Notes: generated by a model from the sequence alone, not told the origin. Shown: positions 25,264-34,623, counted from the first letter of the stretch. The stretch is 64,000 bases of DNA from UBA1413 sp964552955 (GCA_964552955.1 CAZKIU010000015.1:13381-77380); one strand, 5' to 3'. A program made the numbers and translations.

Positions 25264-26715
25264 ATGAATAGAATCCTTGTTACCGCTGTTGTTCTGGCAG
25301 GGCTGCTGCTGGCAGGTTTCGGGCCCGCCAGAGTCTATTACAACGAAAAATACCGGCCTCAGTATCATTTCACGCCTGAGAGGAACTACCTGGGCGCACC
25401 GGCCGGACTGGTATATCTGGATGGGAAGTACCATTTGTTTTACCAGTACAATCCAAAGGGTTTGGAAGAGGGTTTCAACCATTGGGGTCATGCGGTGAGT
25501 TCTGATCTGATCAGGTGGGAGCATTTGCCGGTGGCCTTGTTCCCCGACAACCTGTCGGAAGATAAAGAGTTGTGCACGGTCCTGCCGGGAAGTGTGGTGG
25601 TCGACAGTCAGAACCAGCTGGGGCTGCAAAAAGGAGAGTTGCCGGTCCTGCTGGCGTTTTACACCAGTCCGGGCTGCGGGCAGCGCATGGCCTGGAGCAG
25701 TGATGGGGGGAACAGCTGGCAGAAATTCAGCGGTAATCCGATTCTTCCCTACGATGAGAAGGACCAGGCCCGTTATCCGAAGGTATTCTTCCATGCGCCC
25801 AGCGGGCAGTGGGTGATGATCCTTCACCGCCTGCCCGACAACGACGAGCGGAAACAGGGGTTTTCCTTTTATACCTCCGGGGACCTGCGGGAGTGGCAGT
25901 ACCGGAGTCATCTGGCAGGATTCACAGGCCGGCCCGACCTGGTAGAACTCCGCCTCAACAACCGGCCCGACGATACCCGCTGGATCATCATCGACGGGAA
26001 TGGTGATTATGTCATGGGCCGCTTCGATGGCAGTAGTTTTACCCCGGAAAGCATCCGCATGAAATGCGATTATGGCCGCCATTTCAGTGGCGCCACCACC
26101 TTCAGTTCTCTCCCCGCGGAAGAGGGCAGGGTGATCCAGATGGCCCTCCTCAGAAATGAAGAGTGGCCCGGTATGCCCTTCCATGGGCAGCTTACCTTCC
26201 CCACGGAACTCTCCCTGCGCAAAGCCGGAACCGGCATTTATATGTTCCGGGAACCGGTCAGGGAACTGGTAACTATCCAGGATAAAAGCCTGAAATGGCA
26301 AGAGGAAAAACTGATCCCCGGCCTGGGCCAGAATCTGGTTAAAAAAGCCGAAGGGGATGCCCTCCGCATCAAAGGACGCTTCGACCTTAAAAACTGTGAG
26401 TCGTTTGGCTTTATGCTTCGCGCCGGCAAGAAAAACCAGGGCGCCGAACTGGTCTACAACGTGAAAAGAGGTACCCTTTCCCTTCTGGGCCAGGCCATCC
26501 CTCTGGAACCCGTCGATAATAAAATATACCTCGACATCCTGGTGGACCGTGCCTCCGTCGAGGTCTTCGCCAACAACGGAAAAGCGGCCCTCTCTTCCGT
26601 ATTGTTCAGCGAAGAGAATGACCGCAGTTATATCCTGGTGAATACAGGTGGGGAAGTCGTCGTCGATGAGCTGGAGATCACCCCTCTCCGCTCGGCCTGG
26701 GTCCAGGAGGAGTAA
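25264..26715 (+). CDS. GH32-fold secreted protein lacking all three catalytic acids (pseudoenzyme)
   Basis: 483 residues from ATG 25264 (a TTG 6 nt earlier is also in frame). A signal peptide (about 1-20) precedes a complete five-bladed GH32 domain and a C-terminal beta-sandwich (SVEVFANNGKAALSSVLF). Fold motifs are well kept: YRPQYHFTPERN, YHLFYQYNP, FNHWGHAVSSDLIRWEHLPVAL, SSDGGNSWQKF. The catalytic motifs are not: the nucleophile in NDPNG has become G-A45-P-A-G, RDP has become R-Y171-P, and the EC of ECPDL has become G222-R223. It therefore should not hydrolyse fructans and may bind a glycan. No sucrose or fructan genes are nearby. Confidence 0.88.
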   Translation: MNRILVTAVVLAGLLLAGFGPARVYYNEKYRPQYHFTPERNYLGAPAGLVYLDGKYHLFYQYNPKGLEEGFNHWGHAVSSDLIRWEHLPVALFPDNLSEDKELCTVLPGSVVVDSQNQLGLQKGELPVLLAFYTSPGCGQRMAWSSDGGNSWQKFSGNPILPYDEKDQARYPKVFFHAPSGQWVMILHRLPDNDERKQGFSFYTSGDLREWQYRSHLAGFTGRPDLVELRLNNRPDDTRWIIIDGNGDYVMGRFDGSSFTPESIRMKCDYGRHFSGATTFSSLPAEEGRVIQMALLRNEEWPGMPFHGQLTFPTELSLRKAGTGIYMFREPVRELVTIQDKSLKWQEEKLIPGLGQNLVKKAEGDALRIKGRFDLKNCESFGFMLRAGKKNQGAELVYNVKRGTLSLLGQAIPLEPVDNKIYLDILVDRASVEVFANNGKAALSSVLFSEENDRSYILVNTGGEVVVDELEITPLRSAWVQEE

Positions 26716-26828
26716 ACCCCTGACCAGGGAGGGCGCTTCCCAGATCACCACCACCGGAAGCAGAAGCGTTGCAGTTCCTTTGCAGCCACTCTCCTGCAAT
26801 GGTTGACCGGCCAGCCCTTAGGAATGGA

Positions 26829-27443
26829 TTATTTCTTCTTGGCAACCAGACTGAAGTCCAGGGTGAAATCATCATAAATCATCTTGTCGCCCAGTCCGGA
26901 GAAAAAGGAACCCGAACCATACTTAACATCATACTTGGCCCGGTTAACCACAATCTTTCCTGACGATCTGAGCAGATCTCCTTCGGTGACTGCAGTGGCC
27001 CGGAAGGTTACCGGATGGGTAATTCCCTTGATGGTCAGGTTGCCTGTAAAATCATACTCATTTCCAGCTACTTTAACAACTTTAGTCAGGAGAAACGAGG
27101 AGACCGGGAATTTCTCCACCGAGAAGAAGTCATCTGACTTGAGGTGCCCCACCAGGCGGGCATTGATACCGGCATCGGTCAGATCCTCACATACGATCGC
27201 CTGCATATCCATCACCATGGTGGCGGCGGAAATCGTGTTGTTTTTCACCTCCAGTGTTCCGCTTTTCAAACCAATCGTCCCGTAATGTTCTCCTGTCACC
27301 TTCTTGCCATTCCACTTGACCGAACTGCGGCTCTGATCCACTTCATACTGTGCGCCAGGGGCGACCAACGCCAAACCAGCCACCGCCACAAAAACCATTA
27401 TCAATCGCTTCATACTTTTCATTTTTAAAACCTTTACATTCAT
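26829..27443 (-). CDS. YceI family periplasmic protein
   Basis: 204 residues. A signal peptide (LIMVFVAVAGLALVAPGAQ) is followed by the YceI lipocalin-like barrel, starting YEVDQSRSSVKWNGKKVTGEHYG and containing the VTGNLTIKGITHPVTF-type block (here DFTGNLTIKGITHPVTF). These proteins bind isoprenoid lipids in the periplasm. Of three close ATGs (27443, 27422, 27413) I chose 27443 because GAGGAG lies 5 nt before it. Confidence 0.9.
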   Translation of the reverse strand: MNVKVLKMKSMKRLIMVFVAVAGLALVAPGAQYEVDQSRSSVKWNGKKVTGEHYGTIGLKSGTLEVKNNTISAATMVMDMQAIVCEDLTDAGINARLVGHLKSDDFFSVEKFPVSSFLLTKVVKVAGNEYDFTGNLTIKGITHPVTFRATAVTEGDLLRSSGKIVVNRAKYDVKYGSGSFFSGLGDKMIYDDFTLDFSLVAKKK

Positions 27444-27550
27444 TATATCTCCTCATAAGACAACCAGGGGGTTCAAAATGTTCATTTGAAGAAGAAAAAA
27501 ACTGAACAGATGATCCCGGGAGGCTAAAAAGGAATACTTCCTGGTGTTCA

Positions 27551-27582
27551 TTTTGTCAGGTTTTACGGAAGTTGTATCTTTA
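27551..27582 (+). promoter_or_regulatory. -33/-7 promoter of the Crp/Fnr regulator
   Basis: TTTTG (27551-27555) and TATCTTTA (27575-27582) are separated by exactly 19 nt, the Bacteroidota spacing, with one mismatch in the -7 box. An in-frame ATG at 27572 lies inside the promoter, so ATG 27626 is the start. Confidence 0.55.
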
Positions 27583-27625
27583 TGGCGTTCAATCCTGTGG
27601 AATTCACAATTTTTACAGAGCCGAT

Positions 27626-28327
27626 ATGAGAACGATGCTAAAGAGGCCGACGGATGATGATACGGATCTTTCCGGTTTTTTACTTTTCAAGAAGCTGACA
27701 GACGAAGAGCTGAACCGGTTGAATTTTGAAAAGAGTTGTTCTTCATACAGGAAAGGGACGATAGTATACCGGGAGGGGAGTCGTCTGACGGGGTTCTATT
27801 GTGTGACCAGGGGGATTATCAAGGTATTCAAGACGGGCATAGATGGCAAGGAGCAGATCATCCGCTTTGCCAAACGGGGGGAGATCATCGCCTACCGGTC
27901 GCTGCTGAGTCAGGAGCTGGCCTGTACCACGGCCAAGGTGATCGAGGAGGCGGTATTGTGTCATGTGCCCTATCAGACGCTGCTTTATCTCATTCAGAAC
28001 AACTGGCAGTTTTCGCACCACATGCTGCAGATCGTCTGCCGCGAGTTGCGTGAGGCCAACGATTATATTACCGATATCGCCCAGAAGTCGGTCAGGGAGC
28101 GGCTGGCGGAGGTATTGCTCCTGTTGAAGGAGAATTTTGACCTCGACCACCAGAACACCCTGCAGATATCCCTGACCCGGGAGGAGCTGGCCAACATGGT
28201 AGGAACGGCCACTGAATCGGTGATCAGATTGCTGTCGGAATTCCGCCAGGATAACCTGATTGAGCTTCAGGGCAGGAAAATTAAATTTCTCAACACATCA
28301 GGTCTCCGCAAGGTTGCCGGGATATAA
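27626..28327 (+). CDS. Crp/Fnr family transcriptional regulator
   Basis: 233 residues from ATG 27626. The N-terminal cyclic-nucleotide-binding fold (about 15-135; GTIVYREGSRLTGFYCVTRGIIKVF) is followed by a long dimer helix and a C-terminal winged helix with recognition region LTREELANMVGTATESVIRLLSEF. No Fnr-type N-terminal cysteine cluster is seen, so a direct oxygen sensor is unlikely. The ligand and targets cannot be told. A methyltransferase gene follows after 32 nt and may be co-transcribed. Confidence 0.9.
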   Translation: MRTMLKRPTDDDTDLSGFLLFKKLTDEELNRLNFEKSCSSYRKGTIVYREGSRLTGFYCVTRGIIKVFKTGIDGKEQIIRFAKRGEIIAYRSLLSQELACTTAKVIEEAVLCHVPYQTLLYLIQNNWQFSHHMLQIVCRELREANDYITDIAQKSVRERLAEVLLLLKENFDLDHQNTLQISLTREELANMVGTATESVIRLLSEFRQDNLIELQGRKIKFLNTSGLRKVAGI

Positions 28328-28359
28328 TCCTGAATCTTCCGGCGCATTAATAAAAAGCG

Positions 28360-29163
28360 ATGCAGACACGCCATTCCGACCGTTTGCTCTATTTCAGGGA
28401 GCAGGAATATACCACAAGCAAATATGTACTTCCGTTGATCGGGGGGGAGGATTTTGTGACCCCCGGGATGCGTATTCTGGAGGTGGGATGCGGCGAAGGG
28501 GGGAATCTGAAGCCTTTTCTGGAGCGGGGATGCCTGGTGACCGGGGTAGACCTCTCCACCAATAAAATCACGCTGGCCCGTGATTTTTACGCCACCATTC
28601 CCGGCGGTGAAAGGGTGGAGCTGATTTGCGATGACATCTATCATCTGAGGCCGCCGGCAGAAAAATACGATGTGATCTTCATGCGTGATGTCATTGAGCA
28701 CATCCATGACCAAGAGCGTTTTCTGTTGTTCATCAGGCAGTTTATGCATGCAGAGAGCCGGTTTTTCCTGGCCTTTCCGCCCTGGCAGAATCCTTTTGGG
28801 GGTCATCAGCAGATTTGCCGGAACCGGTTGTTGGCGCGGCTACCGTGGATTCATCTGTTACCGGCACGCCTCTACCGGAGGCTTCTTCGTGCCGGAGGTG
28901 AAACGCCTGCGACCGTGGAAAGCCTGGAAGAAATCAGGGCCACGCGGCTCACCATTGAGCGGTTTGAAGCCCTCTTCACAAAAACAGGGTATCATTGTGT
29001 CCACAGAAAACTCTTCCTGGTCAATCCCAACTACGAGGTCAAGTTCGGGTTCCGTCCCAGGCGGCAGTGTCCACTGCTGGCCGCCATTCCCCGGCTGAGG
29101 AATTTCCTGACCACTTCGGTCTATTACACCCTGGTTACCGCGCCAGCCACTCCTCGGGGTTAA
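28360..29163 (+). CDS. Class I SAM-dependent methyltransferase
   Basis: 267 residues. Rossmann-type methyltransferase with motif I RILEVGCGEGGNL (about 38-50), the acidic end of strand 2 in VTGVDLS, and motif IV FMRDVIEHIHD. An insert rich in Arg and Leu (LLARLPWIHLLPARLYRRLLRAGG) may form a membrane-surface helix. Such genes often modify quinones, lipids or surface sugars, but the target is not evident. The 3' end overlaps the converging envC gene by 29 bp. Confidence 0.85.
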   Translation: MQTRHSDRLLYFREQEYTTSKYVLPLIGGEDFVTPGMRILEVGCGEGGNLKPFLERGCLVTGVDLSTNKITLARDFYATIPGGERVELICDDIYHLRPPAEKYDVIFMRDVIEHIHDQERFLLFIRQFMHAESRFFLAFPPWQNPFGGHQQICRNRLLARLPWIHLLPARLYRRLLRAGGETPATVESLEEIRATRLTIERFEALFTKTGYHCVHRKLFLVNPNYEVKFGFRPRRQCPLLAAIPRLRNFLTTSVYYTLVTAPATPRG

Positions 29164-30343
29164 GTTTCTGGCTCTCCTTCCAGATCTGGAACTTGAGAAT
29201 GGTTTTGTTGCCGTCATTGGCATCGGTGAAAACAGTCCCCAGTTTCTGCCTGACGGCAACAGCGTCTCCCTTTTTGACCACCACATCGACCAGGTTGGAA
29301 TAAACGGTCAGGTAAGGACCATGGCGTAGGATGACGGCCATGTTGCCCCCGGTGATCCCGAAGACCCGGCTTACCTCCCCCTTGAAGACCGCCCGGGCCT
29401 GGGTGCCCTGTTCCGTGGTGATGTTGACCCCGTTGTTATTGACCGTCACATTGGTTAATACCGGATGGGGATGGATACCGAATTTCTCGGTAATGACGCC
29501 CCGTTCCACGGGCCAGGGAATCCTCCGTTTGTTCTGCTCGAAATCTGATCCTGCCAGCTTCTGCTCAGGAGTCATGGCCAGGCCCTCCTTGCCCGTGGCG
29601 GTGGTCTTGCGTGCCTCCTCCTCTATGATCCGCTGGATCTCTTTTTCCAGTTGCTGTTCAACGCGGCGCTGCTGAGCCAGCTTATTGCGCAGATCATTTT
29701 TCTGCTGCTGTAACTCCCGGGCGATGGTGTTCTGCCGGTTTTTCTGCTCAGCCAGGCGGCGGCTTTCAGCCACCTGGGCCGTCATCACCGTGGAGCGGGC
29801 TTGCTGTTGGTTCTCCAGGTCCATCGTCTTTCGCGACAATATCGCCTGAATAGAGGCGATGGTCTCAGCCTGCCGGCGGCGGTAATCAGCATATTGCCTC
29901 ACATAGGCCAGCCGGCGGTACGCCTGGTTAAAACTGTCGGCGGTAAGAAAAAAAAGAAGCTTGTCATAGGCATGGCGGTTCTTCCATGCAAAACGCACCA
30001 TCATGGCATACTCCTCCCTGATCTTTTCCAGGTCAGCAGTAAGCATCTGCACGACAGTCGTATTATCATCGATCAGCCCCTGAAGCAGGGATACCTCCGT
30101 GGCCATGGTGTTGATGAGCTGGTTACGCTGATCGATCTGACTGCTGAGCAGCCTCAGCTTGCCCAGGGTAGCCTTCTGATTCTGGTCTACCTTACCCAGG
30201 AGCTCGTTGGTATACCTGATCTCTTCGGCTGCCGACTCCTTCTTCTTGCGCAGCTCCTCGAGCGACTGCGCGTGACCTCCCACCCCACCAAGCAGCAGCC
30301 ACAAGAGGAGAAGAAATGACGGTATGAGACGCTTAAAAACCAT
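29135..30343 (-). CDS. EnvC-like murein hydrolase activator (coiled coil plus degenerate LytM domain)
   Basis: 402 residues. Signal peptide, then a long coiled coil (about 25-250, rich in Gln, Glu, Lys and Arg), then an M23/LytM fold. The zinc ligands of active M23 enzymes are missing: the HxGxD site reads NNNGVN and the HLHFE site reads ILKFQ. This matches EnvC, which activates amidases at the division site instead of cutting murein itself. It is the last gene of dut-TPR-DUF4292-envC, 4 nt after DUF4292. Confidence 0.9.
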   Translation of the reverse strand: MVFKRLIPSFLLLLWLLLGGVGGHAQSLEELRKKKESAAEEIRYTNELLGKVDQNQKATLGKLRLLSSQIDQRNQLINTMATEVSLLQGLIDDNTTVVQMLTADLEKIREEYAMMVRFAWKNRHAYDKLLFFLTADSFNQAYRRLAYVRQYADYRRRQAETIASIQAILSRKTMDLENQQQARSTVMTAQVAESRRLAEQKNRQNTIARELQQQKNDLRNKLAQQRRVEQQLEKEIQRIIEEEARKTTATGKEGLAMTPEQKLAGSDFEQNKRRIPWPVERGVITEKFGIHPHPVLTNVTVNNNGVNITTEQGTQARAVFKGEVSRVFGITGGNMAVILRHGPYLTVYSNLVDVVVKKGDAVAVRQKLGTVFTDANDGNKTILKFQIWKESQKLNPEEWLAR

Positions 30344-30347
30344 TGCC

Positions 30348-31253
30348 CTAATTTAAGGAAACCCTTTCATACTTTTCAGGGATCTTCAGGGAAACAAATA
30401 CACTGTCGTTTGTTGAAAACCCGCTCATCCGGGCGTTGATGGCCAGCCGGGAGCCCGGAACCGATACCACCAGTCCCAGTGCACCCGGGTAATATTTGTT
30501 GCCCGTCAGTTCATAATCGCCAAAACGCATTTCTGCCTGCCGGGGGGTCTGTTTGTCTTCGAGGGTCATCTTTCGAATCACAATCAGTTCCGGGTCGAAG
30601 TAGAAGGTTTGAACCACCTGAGGTTCTTCCTTCCGGCGCATATAGCGTTCAACGCGCTCATCCTTCCCCTTCTCCTCCAGTTTGGCCAGTTTAGAGGCCT
30701 CCTCAGGCTGAAGCACGTACATCCCCTCCTCAATGCGGGTCGAATATTCGCGCAACGCCCTGGCGTTATCGAAAAGGGAGAAGATATTGGCCGAAATGAC
30801 GGCCTGGACGGCCTGAAAATCGAGGGAGATCCCCATCATGCGGCTGAAGGGTTCATAACCCCCGGCATACCATGACTTGTCGAAATAATTGACATAGACG
30901 ACGCTGTCGGGGGTAAGCATGATCCGGGCCACCAGGAGGTTGAGCTTGGACACCGAGAACAGAACCGACTGATCCTTCACGGCCTGTATCCCGGCCCGGA
31001 AGGTAGTCCGGCTTTCCCCGTTCTCCACTTCAATGTTGATTTTCTTAATGGTAAAAGTGGTATAATCGAAACTGTTGTCGAGGGCCTTTTTATAGAGTTT
31101 CACGGCACTGAGCGGCCTGAGCCTGGCCTCAGGGACCATCTCAGGGGTTTTGCAGGCCTGAAAAAGGGCGGCCATCACCATCACCCCAAGGAGAAGCAGG
31201 GGAAAACGTACCACAGGGCGCTTCACTTTACTCTTCAATAAATTTCTTCTCAC
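30348..31253 (-). CDS. DUF4292 lipoprotein
   Basis: 301 residues with lipobox Cys34 (MAALFQAC) after a basic leader. The body (KLYKKALDNSFDYTTFTIKKINIEVE...; SVLFSVSKLNLLVARIMLTPDSVVYVNYFDKSWYAGGY) is the Bacteroidota DUF4292 family, a LolA/LolB-like beta fold, suggesting periplasmic lipid or lipoprotein handling (inference). Its start overlaps the end of the TPR gene by 26 bp, so the two are translationally coupled. Confidence 0.85.
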   Translation of the reverse strand: MRRNLLKSKVKRPVVRFPLLLLGVMVMAALFQACKTPEMVPEARLRPLSAVKLYKKALDNSFDYTTFTIKKINIEVENGESRTTFRAGIQAVKDQSVLFSVSKLNLLVARIMLTPDSVVYVNYFDKSWYAGGYEPFSRMMGISLDFQAVQAVISANIFSLFDNARALREYSTRIEEGMYVLQPEEASKLAKLEEKGKDERVERYMRRKEEPQVVQTFYFDPELIVIRKMTLEDKQTPRQAEMRFGDYELTGNKYYPGALGLVVSVPGSRLAINARMSGFSTNDSVFVSLKIPEKYERVSLN

Positions 31254-32976
31254 TGATCTTCTGTTTCAGCAGCTTCGATTCTGACCCCAGGTCGAGGGCT
31301 TTCTGCCATTGGGTCAGGGCCTCTTCCGTTTTTCCCAGCATGATGAGGATATCGCCGTAATGTTCTATCAGGGTAGGATTTTGCTCTTCAGAATGCGAGA
31401 GGGCCGTCTCCATGTAAAAGCGGGCCAGGGAGTAGTTTTTCTTTTTGAAGAGGACCCAGGCATAGGTATCGAGGTAAGTGGCATTATCGGGGAAATGCTC
31501 GATCACCTTGCCGCTGAGCCGTTCAGCCTTTTCCAGATCCCTGTTGGCCAGGGAGAGGTAATAGGCATAGTTGTTCATGGCGATGTAATTCTCCTGGTTG
31601 AAGGTGAGGGCCTCATCGAAGAGGGCAAAGGCCTCATCGAGCCGGTTCAGTTTATAGAGGGCTTCCCCCCTGAGAAACACCATCTGCCCCTGCAGCATCT
31701 TGTTGTCCACCACCAAGTTGAGCCCCTCTTCCACGATGGTGGCCGCCTCGTTGTAGCGTGACAGTTGCAGGGCGCCAATCGCCCTGAAGAAATAAAACTG
31801 GGCCTGGTTAGGGAAGAGTTCCAGGGCTTGTCCGCCATGGTCGAAGAGGGCCTGCCAGTCCATAAGATCATTATCGAGGTAGAGCAGTTGTTCCCAGATG
31901 GCAAAATCGTTGACCCCGCTTGCCAGCACTTTCAGCAGTTGTTCCCGGGCTTCCGGGCTCCGGTCATTGCGGATCAGGTACTCGGCATAAATGGAGTAAA
32001 TCCGGTAGTCGCCTTCATATTTCTCAGCCAGGAGCCTGATGAGTTCCTCATTCTGTTCTGGATGGAGGGGCATTTCGGCATTCTGGCCGGTATGAAGCAG
32101 GTAAAGCTGCAGTTTCGTCTCCAGGTCCACCCCATCGTTCCGGAAGCCATCGAGGGTATAATTCCAGGCTTTGGTGGTATCGCCCTCTTCGAGGTAAAAG
32201 GAAGCCAGGGAGAAGTTGACAAATCCGTTGGTGGGATCCAGTTCGAGGATTTTCAGGTAATTTTTGAGGGCATTGGCCTTGTCGCCCTGTTCTTTGTACA
32301 GGTCGGCCAGCAAACCGTAATAGCGGGGGTCGCCAGGATTGGAGGCGATCAGCCGGTTAACCTCTCCGAAAGCCTCCTTCACCCGGCCGGCTTCCAGGAG
32401 CATCTCCTGCTTGGCCATCGAAATCTGGTCGTTGATGCCGGTCTTTTTTTCCAGCTCGTTGAAAGCACGCAGGGCATCGTCGGTTTTTTTGGCTTTACCC
32501 AGCTCAATGGCTTTCATGTAAAGGTACTCCTCACTGTCGGGTTCCATTTTAGCCAGTTGGTCAAAGAGGGCGGCGGCTTCTGCATTTTTGCCCGTCTGCT
32601 GCCAGATGCGCGCCAGCAGCAACTTGTACCATTTATTGGAAGGATAGAGGGTGATGGCCTTCTCCAGGAGGAGGGAAGCACTGGTGAGGTCGTTGTTCAT
32701 CAGGTGGAGGTTGGCCAGCTCATACATGGCTGCCGACGAGTTGGGATCAATCTCCAGGCAGGAAGAGAGCAGGGAGACGGCCTTCTGGGGGTTACCCACC
32801 ATTTTCTGCTTGAGGGCTTCGATGAAGAGGTATTCAAACTGCTTTTTCTTCTCCCCGGAAACGGCATTCTGCAGGGAATCGCTCTCCTGGCTTTTCACGG
32901 CTGCCTTCCGGGGTGCCGAACAGGAGGCCATGATCCCTACCAGCAGAACGGCGATCCATATACTTTTTTTTTCCAT
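31228..32976 (-). CDS. Tetratricopeptide-repeat lipoprotein
   Basis: 582 residues, lipobox Cys19 (GIMASC). About a dozen TPR-like helix pairs run through the protein (for example AAMYELANLHLMNNDLTSASLLLEKAI and ALKNYLKILELDPTNGFVNFSLASFYLEEGD), giving a long superhelical scaffold in the periplasm. Co-transcribed with dut, DUF4292 and envC; its position suggests a part in envelope assembly or division. No catalytic domain is visible. Confidence 0.9.
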   Translation of the reverse strand: MEKKSIWIAVLLVGIMASCSAPRKAAVKSQESDSLQNAVSGEKKKQFEYLFIEALKQKMVGNPQKAVSLLSSCLEIDPNSSAAMYELANLHLMNNDLTSASLLLEKAITLYPSNKWYKLLLARIWQQTGKNAEAAALFDQLAKMEPDSEEYLYMKAIELGKAKKTDDALRAFNELEKKTGINDQISMAKQEMLLEAGRVKEAFGEVNRLIASNPGDPRYYGLLADLYKEQGDKANALKNYLKILELDPTNGFVNFSLASFYLEEGDTTKAWNYTLDGFRNDGVDLETKLQLYLLHTGQNAEMPLHPEQNEELIRLLAEKYEGDYRIYSIYAEYLIRNDRSPEAREQLLKVLASGVNDFAIWEQLLYLDNDLMDWQALFDHGGQALELFPNQAQFYFFRAIGALQLSRYNEAATIVEEGLNLVVDNKMLQGQMVFLRGEALYKLNRLDEAFALFDEALTFNQENYIAMNNYAYYLSLANRDLEKAERLSGKVIEHFPDNATYLDTYAWVLFKKKNYSLARFYMETALSHSEEQNPTLIEHYGDILIMLGKTEEALTQWQKALDLGSESKLLKQKISEKKFIEE

Positions 32977-32980
32977 GTGA

Positions 32981-33415
32981 TCAGTTTTTTCCGGTATGAC
33001 CGAAACCCCCTTCGCCCCTGGCCGTCTGCGCCAGTTGTTCTGTCAGGGTCCATTCCACCTGCGCGTGAGAGGCCACTACCATCTGGCAGATACGGTCGCC
33101 ATTGCGGATCGTAAAGGCTTCGGAGGAGAGATTGACCAGGATGACGCAAATCTCACCGCGGTAGTCGGCGTCGATGGTTCCGGGAGCATTCAGGACCGTG
33201 ATCCCCTTCTGAAGGGCCAATCCGCTGCGCGGCCTGATCTGGGCTTCGTACCCTACGGGAATCTCCACATAAAGGCCCGTGGGGATCAGTTTCCTTTCCA
33301 AAGGGTTCATAACCACCTCTTCCTGAAGAAAAGCCCTCAGGTCCATCCCCGCAGAATGGGGCGTCCCATAAGCCGGCAAGGGGTTCCCCGAAAGGTTAAC
33401 AATCTTAACTTCCAT
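32981..33415 (-). CDS. dut: dUTP diphosphatase
   Basis: 144 residues. It hydrolyses dUTP to dUMP and pyrophosphate, keeping uracil out of DNA. All five trimeric dUTPase motifs are present: PAYGTPHSAGMDLRA, PRSGLALQKG, NAPGTIDADYRGE, NGDRICQMV, and the C-terminal RGEGGFGHTGKN. First gene of the operon; the next gene starts 4 nt after its stop. Confidence 0.96.
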   Translation of the reverse strand: MEVKIVNLSGNPLPAYGTPHSAGMDLRAFLQEEVVMNPLERKLIPTGLYVEIPVGYEAQIRPRSGLALQKGITVLNAPGTIDADYRGEICVILVNLSSEAFTIRNGDRICQMVVASHAQVEWTLTEQLAQTARGEGGFGHTGKN

Positions 33416-33716
33416 AGAATCATCTGTAAAAGGCGCAAAGATAGGGAAATCGCCTGAAAAGAAGGGGATATTAACAATTATTATAGATGTCAGTACCGTG
33501 CGTATGATGCAGCAAAATCGCTATCTTTATCCCATTATTCAGTTGTGAAACAGGATGACCTTTCATCTCAACCTCTACCACCATTTCGGCAAGGGTTTAT
33601 TCGAGTGCTGGATGTGCTGAGCCGGCACGAGCCGGGGTATTCCATTGGGCGGAATCCCTCCTCTTACGCTACCACGCCCTGCTGTTTCCTGTTTTACTCA
33701 CCACAATAATCACCAG
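33416..33716. other. Intergenic region between dut and the activase gene
   Basis: 301 bp without a gene. It holds the dut promoter element on the minus strand and a near-consensus -7 box TATCTTTA on the plus strand (33522-33529) for the activase-hypD unit, with a 190-nt leader between. A small hairpin ATTCC/GGAAT (33639-33655) lies in that leader. I see nothing else. Confidence 0.6.
33436..33443 (-). promoter_or_regulatory. -7 promoter element for the dut operon
   Basis: The minus strand reads TATCTTTG (TAnnTTTG), 20 nt before the dut ATG at 33415. Confidence 0.6.
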
Positions 33717-34517
33717 ATGACAGGCCTTATCTTTGATATCAAACGGTTTGCCGTCCACGACGGGCCGGGAATCCGAACGACGGTATTCCTGAAGGGGTGT
33801 CCCCTGCATTGCCGTTGGTGCCACAACCCGGAGGGGCAGAGTCAGACGCCTTGTATTTCAGAAAGGAAGGTTCATCTCGACGGCAGGGAATATGTGGAAG
33901 AGGAGGTCACAGGCCGGTGGGTGAGCGGTGCTGAGGTGATGGATGAGGTGATCAGGGAGCGGCTGGTCATGGAGGAGAGTGGGGGCGGGGTGACCTTCTC
34001 AGGAGGTGAACCCCTGATGCAGGCCGGATTTCTGACGGAATTGCTGGGCGCCTCCCGGAGAGAGGGATTACACACGACCGTCGATACTTCGGGATATGCC
34101 AGCCGCAGCGCTCTGGAGGCGGCAGCCCCGCTCACCGATCTGTTTCTTTACGACCTCAAGCTGATCGATGACGCGGCGCACCGGCGCCATACCGGATGCT
34201 CCAACGCTATGATCCTCTCTAATTTCAGGTGGCTGGCCTGTCAGGGAAAAACGCTGAGGGTGAGGATCCCTCTGATCAGGGGCCTCACGGCCACCCCAGA
34301 AAATACCAGGGCCATCGCCGGCTTCCTCCTTTCCTGTGGCACTCCCCTCCCCCAGATCGACCTGCTCCCCTACCACCGCACCGGCTCCCATAAATATGAG
34401 AAGCTGGGGATCCCCTGCCATATGCCTCCGAAAGCGGCGGAACTCACCGCCACGGAGGTAGATGAAATTGCCGCTCTTTTCAGGGAGCAGGGATTTATGG
34501 TCAGAACAGGAGGGTAA
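33717..34517 (+). CDS. Radical-SAM glycyl-radical enzyme activase, probably for HypD
   Basis: 266 residues from ATG 33717; upstream in-frame codons have no family similarity. The N-terminus FDIKRFAVHDGPGIRTTVFLKGCPLHCRWCHNPE carries the CxxxCxxC cluster of radical-SAM proteins, and the GGE motif (VTFSGGEPLMQ) follows. It uses SAM to install the glycyl radical on its partner. No eight-cysteine ferredoxin insert is present between the cluster and the core, so it resembles the compact PFL-activase layout. The glycyl-radical enzyme gene lies 106 bp downstream. Confidence 0.93.
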   Translation: MTGLIFDIKRFAVHDGPGIRTTVFLKGCPLHCRWCHNPEGQSQTPCISERKVHLDGREYVEEEVTGRWVSGAEVMDEVIRERLVMEESGGGVTFSGGEPLMQAGFLTELLGASRREGLHTTVDTSGYASRSALEAAAPLTDLFLYDLKLIDDAAHRRHTGCSNAMILSNFRWLACQGKTLRVRIPLIRGLTATPENTRAIAGFLLSCGTPLPQIDLLPYHRTGSHKYEKLGIPCHMPPKAAELTATEVDEIAALFREQGFMVRTGG

Positions 34518-34623
34518 CCCTGGCCAATGCATGCCGTAAAAAAGTCCCGCAGAAAGGAGCTTCAGAGGATCAACAACAACGCATAACATATAGTTTATCT
34601 TACCTCATATCAACAACAAAGAG

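Noticed and set aside
29135..30343. Active M23 endopeptidase
   Set aside because: The zinc-binding residues are replaced, so it is called an EnvC-like activator.
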